From the NCBI GenBank assembly GCA_037039925.1, contig JAXRKP010000968.1, positions 77,001-141,000 of the forward strand: 64,000 nucleotides of DNA, read 5' to 3'. The stretch is from Doris montereyensis. Its lineage: Eukaryota > Mollusca > Gastropoda > Nudibranchia > Dorididae. Below the pieces are notes generated by a model, which searched no databases, was not told the DNA's origin, and saw only the letters and a program-made list of their open reading frames with translations. The translations under genes were made by a program, and so were the position numbers. Shown in pieces: positions 46,263 through 59,000 of this stretch. Position 1 is the stretch's first letter. Every line of letters begins with the position of its first letter.

Positions 46263-46865
46263 ATTAAAAAATAGCAGAGTACGATTTTAGGTGTATTCGA
46301 ACAGAGATGACAATTGTTTATCATCATGTTCTTTAATTTCATTGCTTTTTCTTTAGTTAACTACCTACCTTCAAAAGATGATTTAAAATAAATTATCTAA
46401 GTCTCAGTCAGACCGATTTTTTTATAAAATCATATACAGGAAGGGTAAAGCTAACAAGAAATGCAATTTAAAAAAATCATATTTTTTACCATAATACTCG
46501 ATTTCAGGACCAGCGCACCAGCCTTTAGCTAAATAACAAAAAGTAATTTAACCTGAATTAATGTTTAAGGTAAATACAGACTTATTGATGCAAAATCACA
46601 AAAACATACTGAATATGTTTTTTCCACATACTAAATGTTTTGTTATATACTGGCTGGCAGCTGTGATAATGAATCACAAACAAGAACAACAATAACATTA
46701 CCAAAATAAAACAAGTGCAGGAAATCTACAGAAAACAAAACGAAGACAGCAAAAAATGCACAATCCACAGAAAAAATGAAATTTAGTTCACTTCTTCAAT
46801 TGATTAGAAGTGACTAGTGACTGTAGAAATTGATGATGGAAAGTGACAGGATACAACTCGGGTTT
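46263..46865. other. TBL2: Presumed 3' UTR and downstream flank of TBL2
   Basis: AT-rich and mostly unique, lying past the TBL2 stop on the minus strand. I see no convincing AATAAA on that strand; an ATTAAA at about 46,332 is possible. Confidence 0.4.
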
Positions 46866-46923
46866 TCATTTGGCTCCGGCAGCTTCTCCATTGGACTCGG
46901 ACAGCACAGCTTCTAAGGCATTT
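46866..46923 (-). CDS. TBL2: TBL2 terminal coding exon
   Basis: The minus-strand acceptor is TTCTGTATAG. The first base completes the split Lys codon left by the exon at 51,266, then the frame reads NALEAVLSESNGEAAGAK and stops. TBL2 proteins end in a short helical tail after the last WD repeat, so length and place fit. The sequence of the tail itself is not conserved enough to prove it; the exact phase match is the main support. Confidence 0.75.
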
Positions 46924-47049
46924 CTATACAGAATAAAAATAAAAAAGAACAGAAAATGGGCTGTGAGTACGATGGACACTAACAATGACAATAGTCAAAA
47001 ACATGAAAATATCAAACATGCTCTGCAAAACAACGGCAGTAAAAAATAA

Positions 47050-48230
47050 AGTAAATCTCAATAGTCACACATCTAGAGTTGAGTGTAGAGTAACCAGTGT
47101 CAATAGTCACACATCTAAAGTTGAGTATAGAGTAACCAGTGTCAATAGTCACACATCTAGAGTTGAGTGTAGAGTAACCAGTGTCAATAGTCACACATCT
47201 AGAGTTGAGTGTAGAGTAACCAGTGTCAATAGTCACACATCTAGAGTTGAGTGTAGAGTAACCAGTGTCAAGTGTCAATAGTCACACATCTAAAGTTGAG
47301 TGTAGAGTAACCAGTGTCAATGTGTCAATAGTCACACATCTAGAGTTGAGTGTAGAGTAACCAGTGTCAATGTCAATAGTCACACATCTAGAGTTGAGTG
47401 TAGAGTAACCAGTGTCAATAGTCAAACATCTAGAGTTGAGTGTAAGTAACCAGTGTCAATAGTCACACATCTAGAGTTGAGTGTAGAGTAACCAGTGTCA
47501 ATAGTCATCACATCTAAAGTTGAGTGTAGAGTAACCAGTGTCAATAGTCAATAGTCACACATCTAGAGTTGAGTGTAGAGTAACCAGTGTCAATAGTCAA
47601 TAGTCACACATCTAGAGTTGAGTGTAGAGTAACCAGTGTCAATAGTCACACATCTAGAGTTGAGTGTAGAGTAACCAGTGTCAATAGTCACATATCAATC
47701 ACATCTAGAGTTGAGTGTAGAGTCAATAGTCACATATCTAGAGTTGAGTGTAGAGTAACCAGTGTCAATAGTCAATAGTCACACATCTAGAGTTGAGTGT
47801 AGAGTAACCAGTGTCAATAGTCACACATCTAGAGTTGAGTGTAGAGTAACCAGTGTCAATAGTCAATAGTCACATATCTAGAGTTGAGTGTAGAGTAACC
47901 AGTGTCAATAGTCACACATCTAAAGTTGAGTGTAGAGTAACCAGTGTCAATAGTCACACATCACACATGTAGAGTTGAGTGTAGAGTAACCAGTGTCAAT
48001 AGTCAATAGTCACACATCTAGAGTTGAGTGTAGAGTAACCAGTGTCAATAGTCACACATCTAGAGTTGAGTGTAGAGTAACCAGTGTGTCAATAGTCACA
48101 CATCTAGAGTTGAGTGTAGAGTAACCAGTGTAGAGTAACCATCTAGAGTTAGTGTAGAGTAACCATAGTCAATAGTCACACATCTAGAGTAGGGTTGAGT
48201 GTAGAGTAACCAGTAGTGGTAGTAACAGTG
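47050..48230. repeat. 42 bp minisatellite in the TBL2 intron
   Basis: About 27 copies of AGTCACACATCTAGAGTTGA and GTGTAGAGTAACCAGTGTCA, with frequent partial duplication of GTCAATA. Confidence 0.95.
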
Positions 48231-50925
48231 GTATAGTGTTGTGTAGTCACCAGTCAATAGTCAATAGTCACACATCTAGAGTTGAGTGTGGTAGTAACCA
48301 GTGTCAATAGTCAATAGTCACATATCAGAGTATGAGTGTGGTAGTCACATAGTGTAGAGTAACCAGTGTCAATAGTAACCAGTAGTCACATAGTGTGGTA
48401 GTCACACATCTAGAGTGGTATAGTGTGGTAGTCACATATCAGTGTAGTAGTTACATAGTGTGGTAGTCACAGTTGAGTGGTATAGTGTAACCAGTGTGGT
48501 AGTCACACATAGAATTCAGTGTAGTCACATAGTGGTATAGTGTGGTAGTTACATAGTGTGGTATACATACATAGTGTGGTATAGTGTGGTAGTTACATAG
48601 TGTGGTATAGTGTGGTATAGTGTGGTAGTCACACAGTGTGGTATAGTGTGGTAGTACATAGTGTGGTAGTTACATACAGGTAGTGTGGTAGTACATGTGG
48701 TAGTCACACAGTGTGGTATAGTGTGGTAGTTACACATAGTGTGTAGTTACATAGTGTGGTAGTTACACAGTGTGGTAGTTACATAGTGTGGTAGTCACAC
48801 AGTGTGTAGTATAGTGTGGTAGTACATAGTGTGTAGTTATAGTGTGGTAGTGTGGTAGTTACATAGTGTGGTAGTTACATAGTGTGGTATAGTGTGGTAG
48901 TTGGTATAGTGTGGTATAGTGTGTAGTTACATAGTGTGGTAGTAGTGTGGTAGTGTACATAGTGTGTAGTTACATAGTGTAGGTAGTGTACATAGTGTGG
49001 TAGTTACATAGTGTGGTATAGTGTGGTATAGTGTGGTAGTCACATAGTGTGGTATAGTGTGGTAGTTACATAGTGTGGTAGTCAGTGTGTGGTAGTTACA
49101 CAGTGGTATAGTGTGGTAGTTACATAGTGTGGTAGTTACATAGTGTGGTAGTTGTGGTAGTTACATAGTGTGGTAGTCACATAGTGTGGTAGTTACACAT
49201 AGTGTGTAGTACATAGTGTGGTAGGTCACACATACATAGTGTGGTAGTTACATAGTGTGGTAGTTACACAGTAACCAGTAGTCAATAGTGTGGTATAGTG
49301 TGGTAGTTACATAGTGTGGTAGTTGGTAGTGTACATAGTGTGGTAGTGTGGTATAGTGTGGTAGTTACAGTTAGTGTGGTAGTACATAGTGTGGTAGTTA
49401 CATAGTGTGGTAGTTACATAGTGTGGGTAGTGGTATAGTGTGTAGTCACATAGTGTGGTAGTTACACAGTAGTTACATAGTGTGGTAGTTACATAGTGTG
49501 GTAGTTACACAGTGTGGTATAGTGTGGTAGTTACATAGTGTGGGTATAGTGGTAGTCACATAGTGTGGTAGTTACATAGTGTGGTAGTTACATAGTGTGG
49601 TAGTTACATAGTGTGGTAGTTGACATAGTGTGGTATAGTTACATAGTGTGGTAGTTACATAGTGTGGTAGTTACATAGTGTGGTATAGTGTGGTAGTTAC
49701 ATAGTGTGGTAGTTACATAGTGTGGTAGTTACATAGTGTGGTAGTTACATAGTGTGGTAGTTAGTGTGGTAGTGTGGTATAGTGTGGTAGTTACATAGTG
49801 TGGTATAGTGTGGTAGTTACATAGTGTGGTAGTTACATACAGTGTGTCAATAGTATAGTGTGGTAGTTACACAGTGTGGTATAGTGGTATAGTGTGTAGT
49901 TACATAGTGTGGTAGTTACATAGTGTGGTAGTTACATAGTGTGGGTACACATAGTGTGGTAGTTACACAGTGTGGTAGTTACATAGTGTGGTAGTTACAT
50001 AGTGTGGTAGTAACCACATAGTGTGGTAGTTACATAGTGTGATAGTATAGTGTGGTAGTTACATAGTGTGGTATAGTGTGGTAGTTACATGTGGTATAGT
50101 GTGGTAGTTACAGTGTGGTATAGTGTGGTAGTTACATAGTGTGGTAGTTACATAGTGTGGTATAGTCACATAGTGTGGTAGTTACATAGTGTGGTATAGT
50201 GTGGTAGTTACATAGTGTGGTAGTATAGTGTGGTAGTCACATAGTGTGGTATAGTGTGGTAGTTACATAGTGTGGTAGTTACATAGTGTGGTAGTTACAT
50301 AGTGTGGTAGTCACATAGTGTGGTATAGTGTGGTAGTTACACAGTGTGGTATAGTGTGGTAGTTACATAGTGTGGTACATACAGTGTGGTAGTTACATAG
50401 TGTGGTAGTCACATAGTGTGGTATAGTGTGGTAGTTACATAGTGTGGTAGTTACATAGTGTGGTATAGTGTGGTAGTCACATAGTGTGGTAGTTACATAG
50501 TGTGGTAGTTACATAGTGTGGTAGTTACATAGTGTGGTAGTCACATAGTGTGGTAGTTAGTGTGGTATACATAGTGTGGTAGTTACATAGTGTGGTAGTA
50601 CATAGTGTGTGGTAGTACATAGTGTGGTAGTGGTATATAGTGTGGTAGTTACATAGTGTGGTAGTCACATAGTGTGGTATAGTTACATAGTGTGGTAGTC
50701 ACATACAGTATGTGGTAGTCACATAGTGTGGTAGTCACATACAGTGGTATAGTGTGGTAGTCACATAGTGTGGTAGTCACATACAGTGGTATAGTGTGGT
50801 AGTCACATAGTGTGGTAGTCACATGTGGTAGTCACATACAGTGGTAGTCACATAGTGTGGTAGTCACATACAGTGGTAGCCACACAGTGTGGTAATCACA
50901 TACAGTGGTATAGTGTGGTAGTACC
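48230..50925. repeat. 16 bp satellite in the TBL2 intron
   Basis: More than 150 copies of TACATAGTGTGGTAGT, mixed with TATAGTGTGGTAGTCAC. The left 250 bp is a hybrid with the 42 bp array. Confidence 0.95.
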
Positions 50926-50929
50926 TTTG

Positions 50930-51245
50930 TCCTCATCTTTAATTCTTGACATAATGTGATCTTTGTCATCATTCTTAATTCTTGACATAATATGATCTTT
51001 GTCATCATTCTTAATTTTTGACATAATTGTTATCATATATTCCTGAATTCTTGACACAGTATGATCACTTGTTATCATACATTCCTTAATTCTTGGCATA
51101 TTACCTTTGTCATTATCCTTAATTCTTGACATAATATGACATTTGTCATCATTCTTAATTCTTGACATATGACCTTTTGTTATCATCCTTAATTCTTGAC
51201 ACAATATGACCATTGTCATCATCCTTAATTCTTGACATAACATAT
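50930..51245. repeat. 36 bp minisatellite next to the TBL2 donor
   Basis: About nine copies of TTAATTCTTGACATAATATG and ATCTTTGTCATCAT, ending about 20 bp from the donor of the TBL2 exon. Confidence 0.93.
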
Positions 51246-51265
51246 TGTTTATTTCTTTGACTCAC

Positions 51266-51452
51266 TTTGCATCTGTCACCTGTTGGCGCAACCGTTCTTT
51301 CAACCCAGGGCCAGAGGCAGACTTGAGTTTGTCTTCCAGATCCCTGATGGTCGCATTGTAACCGACAATGTTGTGAACCACCTGAATGTGTTTGCCACCT
51401 GACGAGACCACGTAATGTCCGCTTATGTCAAACTTCAGACTTGTCATGGGCT
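51266..51452 (-). CDS. TBL2: TBL2 penultimate exon: end of last WD repeat and C-terminal helix
   Basis: On the minus strand the acceptor is CTTCTCCTTTCAG and the donor GTGAGT at 51,265. It reads PMTSLKFDISGHYVVSSGGK, HIQVVHNIVGYNATIRDLED, KLKSASGPGLKERLRQQVTD and AK. The blade LKFDISGxxxxSxGxxxxxVxHN followed by GYxAxxxxLExxLxxAS and KERLxQQxxxA is the characteristic C-terminus of transducin beta-like 2, an ER-associated WD40 protein. It ends two bases into a codon that the 46,923 exon completes. Upstream exons lie past the right edge, so the preceding intron exceeds 12.5 kb. Confidence 0.9.
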
Positions 51453-51539
51453 CTGAAAGGAGAAGACAGACAAACAATGAGAGAAAAAAAGTTACAAATC
51501 AAATGAGTGACACGTCATGTATGACACACACCACCTGAA

Positions 51540-52930
51540 AGGATGAAATGCCGTCCAAAAGGATGACATCACACTCCAAAAGATGACATCACACCCCAAA
51601 GGATGACATCACACTCCAAAAGGGTGCCTTCACACCCCACAGGATGAAATGTCACTCCAAAGGATGACCGCCCACCCCATAGCATGACATCACTCCAAAG
51701 GATGACATCACGCCTAAAGCGTGACATGCCTCCCCTCGGATGACATACCACCCTCAAATGAGATGCCACCCACCAGGATGATACGACATCACAAAGGATG
51801 AAATGCCACCCCAAAGAATGACACGCCACCCCAAAGAAAGATACACCCCAAAGAAAGACATGCCGTCCAACAGGATGACATGCCACCCCAAATGATGACA
51901 CGCAACCCTAAATGATGACACGCAACCCCCAAAGGATGACACAACCCCAAAGGATGAGATCATGTCCTACAGTATGACATACCGCCCCAAAGAGTGACAT
52001 GTCACCCCAAAGAATGACATCATGCCCTAAAGGATGACATGCCACCCCAAAGGATAACAACCTACCCCTTGGATGATTTGCCACCATACAGGATGACATG
52101 CCACCCCACAAGATGACATTAAGTCTTAAAGAATAACATGCCACCCCAAAGAATGACATCATGCCCCAAAGGATGACATGCCACCCCAAAGGACAACATC
52201 CCACCCTTTATATGAATTGCCCCTTGCAGGATGACGTCCCTCAAAGGATGACATGCCACCCCAAGGTTGACATACCGACATCTGACCCCAAAGGATGACA
52301 TGTCACCCCAAAGGATGACATGCCACCCAAAGGATGACACGCCACCCCACAGGGGAGGACACACCACCCCACAGGACAAAATGCCACCCAACAGGATGAC
52401 AAATGATGACATACCAAAAGGATGACATCATGTCCTAAAGGTTGACATGCCACCCCAAAGAATGACAAAGAATGACATGCCACCCCAAAGAATGACAAAA
52501 TGCCCCAAGGATGACATGCCACCCCAAAGGATAACATCCCATCCCTTGGATGACTTGCCACCCTACAGGATGATATGCCACCCCACAGGATGACATCATG
52601 TTCTAAAGGATGACATGTCACCCAAAAGAATGACATACCACCCCAAAGAATGACATCATGCCACAAGGATGACATGCCACCCCAAAGAATAACATCCCAT
52701 CCCTTATATGACTTGCCACCCTGCAGGATGACATGCCACTGCAAAGGATGACATGCCATGCCACAGGATGACATGCCACCCTACAGGATGACATGCCACC
52801 CATTGGACGACTTGCCATTGGATGACTGCCACTTATAGGATGACATGCCACCCCAAAGGATGACATACTGACATCTGACCCAAAAGGATGACATCTGACC
52901 CCAAAGGATGACATGCCATCAAAGGATGAT
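51540..52930. repeat. 20 bp minisatellite
   Basis: About 65 irregular copies of AAAGGATGACATGCCACCCC. Several frames stay open on the minus strand (SFGVACHPLG-type peptides), an artefact of the repeat. Confidence 0.93.
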
Positions 52931-53093
52931 ATCACGTGAGGATCAACTTATGATAAGACTGGCTTGAAAACTGAATCGGCCAATAATATAGTTTTTGCAA
53001 CTGAATAATGAAATATTGAAAATCCCACTGGACAGTGACAGTGAGAGACTGAAATTAAAAATTCAAAAATACCATTCTAAATCAAATTAAAAT

Positions 53094-56000
53094 CCTCAAC
53101 CCCTAATACTATTCTACATCAAATTAAATCCTCAACGCTTCTAATACATTAATAATTGCTTATTCTACATCAAATTAAAATCCTCATCACCTAATACTAT
53201 TTCTACATTAAATTAATAAATCAAAGTAAACCCTCAACACCTAATACAACATCAAATTAAAACCCTCAACTTTCTAATACTTTTCTACATCAAATTAAAA
53301 TCCTCAACACCTAAAATCTTCAATCAAATTAAAATCCTCAACACCTAACACTTTTCTACATCAAAATTAAAATCCTCAATTAAAAATCCTCAACACCTAA
53401 TACTTTTCTACATCAAATTAAAATCCTCAACACCTAACACTTTTCTACATCAAATTAAAATCCTCAACACCTAATACTTTTCTACATTAAATTAAAATCC
53501 TCAACACCTAATACTTTTCTACATCAAATTAAAATCCTCAAATAATTCCTAATACTTTTCTACATCAAATTAAAATCCTCAACACCTAATACTTTTCTAC
53601 ATCAAATTAAAATCCTCAACACCTAACACTTTTCTACATTAAATTAAAATCCTCTACACCTAATACTTTTCTACATCAAAATTAAAATCCTCAACACCTA
53701 ATACTTTTCTACATCAAATTAAAATCCTCAACACCTAAACTTTTCTACATCAAATTAAAACTTACACTTTTCTACATCAAATTAAAATCCTCAACACCTA
53801 ATACTTTTCTACATTAAATTAAAATCCTCAACACCTAATACTTTTCTACATCAAATTAAAAATCTCAACACCTAACACTTTTCTACATCAAATTAAATCC
53901 TCAACAACTTACACTTTCTACATCAAATTAAAATCCTCAACACCTAATACTTTTCTACATTAAATTAAAATCCTCAACGCTCATACTTTTGTACATCAAT
54001 TAAAATCCTCATCACCTAATACTATTCTACATCAAATTAAAATCCTCAACACCTAATACTTTTCTACATCAAAGTAAAACCCTCAACCCCTACTTTCATC
54101 AAATTAAAACATCAAATCAAAACCCTCAACACCTAAATTAAAAACCAACACCTAATACTTTTCTACATCAAATTAAAATCCTCAAAGATACAACACCTAA
54201 CACTTTTCTACATCAAATTAAACCCTCAAAGATACAACACCTAACACTTTTCTACATCAAATCAAAAACCTCAACACCTAATACTTTTCTACATCAAATC
54301 AAACCTCAAAGATACAACACCTAACACTTTTCTACATCAAATTAAAACCCTCAACACCTAATACTTTCTACATCAAATCAAACCCTCAACACCTAATACT
54401 TTTCTACATCAAATTAAAACCCTCAAAGATACAACACCTAATACTTTTCTACACCTAACACTTTTCTACATCAAATCAAAACCCTCAACACCTAATACTT
54501 TTCTACATCAAATCAAAACCCTCAACACCTAATACTTTTCTACATCAAATTAAAATCCTCAAAGATACAACACCTAACACTTTTCTACATCAAATTAAAA
54601 CCCTCAAAGATACTACACCTAACACTTTTCTACATCAAATCAAAACCCCCTCAACACCTAATACTTTTCAATCAAATCAAATCACCTAAACTTTTCGTAA
54701 TTAAAATCCTAACTACTTTTTACATCAAATCAAAATCAAATCAAATTAAAATCCTCAACACCTAACACTTTTCTACATCAAATCAAAATCCCTCAACACC
54801 TAACACTTTTCTACATCAAATCAAAATCCTTTTCAACACCTCAACCCTAATACTTTTCTACATCAAATTAAAATCCTCAACACCTAACTATTCTACATTT
54901 TCTACATCAAATCAAATTAAAATCCTCAACACCTAATACTTTTCTACATCAAATCCTAAAACCCTCAACCCCTAATAATTTTCTACATCAAATTAAAATC
55001 CTCAGCACCTAATACTTTTCTACATCAAATCAAAACCCTCAACACCTAATACTTTTCTACATCAAATTAAAATTCTCAACACCTAATACTTTTCTACATT
55101 AAAAATCAAAACCCTCAACACCTAATACTTTTCTACATCAAATCAAAACCCTCAACACCTAATACTTTTCTACATCAAATTAAAATCCTCAACACCTAAT
55201 ACTTTTCTACATCAAATCAAAACCCTCAACACCTAATACTTTTCTACATCAAATCAAAACCCTCAACACCTAATACTTTTCTACATCAAATCAAAACCCT
55301 CAACACCTAATACTTTTCTACATCAAATTAAAATCTTCAAAGATACAACACCTAACACTTTTCTACATCAAATCAAAACCCTCAACACCTAATACTTTTC
55401 TACATCAAATCAAAACCCTCAACACCTAATACTTTTCTACATCAAATTAAAATCCTCAACACCTAATACTTTTCTACATCAAATCAAAACCCTCAACACC
55501 TAATACTTTTCTACATCAAATCAAAACCCTCAACACCTAATACTTTTCTACATCAAATCAAAACCCTCAACACCTAATACTTTTCTACATCAAATCAAAA
55601 CCCTCAACACCTAATACTTTTCTACATCAAATTAAAATCTTCAAAGATACAACACCTAACACTTTTCTACATCAAATCAAAACCCTCAACACCTAATACT
55701 TTTCTACATCAAATCAAAACCCTCAACACCTAATACTTTTCTACATCAAATTAAAATCCTCAACACCTAATACTTTTCTACATCAAATCAAAACCCTCAA
55801 CATCTAATACTTTTCTACATCAAATCAAAACCCTCAACACCTAATACTTTTCTACATCAAATCAAAACCCTCAACACCTAACACTTTTCTACATCAAATT
55901 AAAATCTTCAAAGATACAACACCTAATACTTTTCTACATCAAATTAAAATCCTCAAAGATACAACACCTAACACTTTTCTACATCAAATTAAAATCCTCA

Positions 56001-59000
56001 ACACCTAACACTTTTCTACATCAAATTAAAATCCTCAACACCTAACACTTTTCTACATCAAATTAAAATCCTCAACACCTAACACTTTTCTACATCAAAT
56101 TAAAATCCTCAACACCTAACACTTTTCTACATCAAATTAAAATCCTCAACACCTAATACTTTTCTACATCAAATTAAAATCTTGAAAGATACAACACCTA
56201 ATACTTTTCTACATCAAATTAAAATCCTCACCACCTAATACTATTCTACATCAAATTAAAATCCTCAACACCTAATACTTTTCTACATTAAATTAAAATC
56301 TTCAAAGATACAACACCTAATACTTTTCTACATCAAATTAAAATCCTCAACACCTAATACTATTCTACATCAAATTAAAATCCTCAACACCTAACACTTT
56401 TCTACATCAAATTAAAATCCTCAACACCTTACCCTTTTCTACATCAAATTAAAATCCTCAACACCTAATACTTTTCTACATTAAATTAAAATCCTCAACG
56501 CCTCATACTTTTGTACATCAAATTAAAATCCTCATCACCTAATACTATTCTACATCAAATTAAAATCCTCAACACCTAATACTTTTCTTCATCAAATTAA
56601 AATCCTCAACACCTAATACTTTTCTACATCAAATTAAAATCCTCAACACCTAACAATTTTCTACATCAAATTAAAATCCTCAACACCTAATACTTTTCTA
56701 CATCAAATTAAAATCCTCAACACCTAATACTTTCTACATCAAATTAAAATCCTCAACACCTAATACTTTTCTACATCAAATTAAAATCCTCAACACCTAA
56801 TACTTTTCTACATCAAATCAAAACCCTCAACACCTAATACTTTTCGACATCAAATTAAAATCCTCAACACCTAATACTTTTCTACATCAAATCAAAACCC
56901 TCAACACCTAATACTTTTCTACATCAAATCAAAACCCTCAACACCTAATACTTTTCTACATCAAATCAAAACCCTCAACACGTAATACTTTTCTACATCA
57001 AATTAAAATCTTCAAAGATACCATACCTAACACTTTTCTACATCAAATTAAAATCCTCAACACCTAATACTTTTCTACATCAAATTAAAATCTTCAAAGA
57101 TACAACACCTAATACTTTTCTACATCAAATTAAAATCCTCAACCCCTAATACTATTCTACATCCAATTAAAATCCTCAAAGATACAACACCTAACACTTT
57201 TCTACATCAAATCAAAACCCTCAACACCTAATACTTTTCCACATCAAATTAAAATCCTCAACACCTAACACTTTTCTACATCAAATTAAAATCCTCAACA
57301 CCTAACACTTTTCTACATCAAATTAAAATCCTCAACACCTAACACTTTTCTACATCAAATTAAAATCTTCAAAGATACAACACCTAATACTTTTCTACAT
57401 CAAATCAAAACCCTCAACACCTAATACTTTTCTACATCAAATTAAAATCCTCAACACCTAATACTTTTCTACATCAAATTAAAATCTTCAAAGATACAAC
57501 ACCTAATACTTTTCTACATCAAATTAAAATCCTCAACACCTAACACTTTTCTACATCAAATTAAAATCCTCAACACCTAATACTTTTCTACATCAAATTA
57601 AAATCCTCAACACCTAACACTTTTCTACATCAAATTAAAATCCTCAACACCTAACACTTTTCTACATCAAATTAAAATCCTCAACACCTAATACTTTTCT
57701 ACATCAAATTAAAATCCTCAACACCTAATACTTTTCTACATCAAATTAAAATCCTCAACACCTAACACTTTTCTACATCAAATTAAAATCCTCAAAGATA
57801 CAACACCTAACACTTTTCTACATGAAATTAAAATCCTCAACACCTAACACTTTTCTACATCAAATTAAAATCTTCAAAGATACAACACCTAATACTTTTC
57901 TACATCAAATTAAAATCCTCAAAACCTAATACTATTCTACATCAAATTAAAATCCTCAACACCTAAAACTTTTCTACATCAAATTAAAATCCTCAACACC
58001 TAATACTTTTCTACATCAAATTAAAATCCTCAACACCTAATACTATTCTACATCAAATCAAAACCCTCAACACCTAATACTTTTCTACATCAAATCAAAA
58101 CCCTCAACACCTAATACTTTTCTACATCAAATCAAAACCCTCAACACCTAATACTTTTCTACATCAAATTAAAATCTTCAAAGATACAACACCTAATACT
58201 TTTCTACATCAAATCAAAACCCTCAACACCTAATACTTTTCTACATCAAATTAAAATCCTCAACACCTAATACTTTTCTACATCAAATCAAAACCCTCAA
58301 CACCTAATATTTTTCTACATCAAATCAAAACCCTCAACACCTAATACTTTTCTACATCAAATCAAAACCCTCAACACCTAATACTTTTCTACATCAAATC
58401 AAAACCCTCAACACCTAATACTTTTCTACATCAAATTAAAATCCTCAACACCTAATACTTTTCTACATCAAATTAAAATCCTCAACACCTAATACTTTTC
58501 TACATCAAATTAAAATCTTCAAAGATACAACACCTAACACTTTTCTACATCAAATTAAAATCCTCAACACCTAACACTTTTCTACATCAAATTAAAATCC
58601 TCAACACCTAACACTTTTCTACATCAAATTAAAATCCTCAACACCTAACACTTTTCTACATCAAATTAAAATCTTCAAAGATACAACACCTAATACTTTT
58701 CTACACCAAATCAAAACCCTCAACACCTAATACTTTTCTACATCAAATTAAAATCCTCAACACCTAATACTTTTCTACATCAAATTAAAATCTTCAAAGA
58801 TACAACACCTAATACTTTTCTACATCAAATCAAAACCCTCAACACCTAACACTTTTCTACATCAAATTAAAATCCTCAACACCTACCACTTTTCTAGATC
58901 AAATTAAAATCCTCAACACCTAATACTTTTCTACATCAAATTAAAATCCTCAACACCTAACACTTTTCTACATCAAATTAAAATCCTCAACACCTAACAC

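Larger units (their letters stand above)
46924..51265 (-). other. TBL2: Last intron of TBL2, satellite-filled
   Basis: 4.3 kb. Three arrays (42, 16 and 36 bp units) occupy nearly all of it, leaving only about 125 bp next to the last exon. Confidence 0.75.

Noticed and set aside
51569..52935. Minus-strand frames with SFGVACHPLG, a Cys/His pattern like a zinc-binding repeat
   Set aside because: Broken 20 bp minisatellite; frames shift with each irregular unit and are not linked by splice sites to TBL2.
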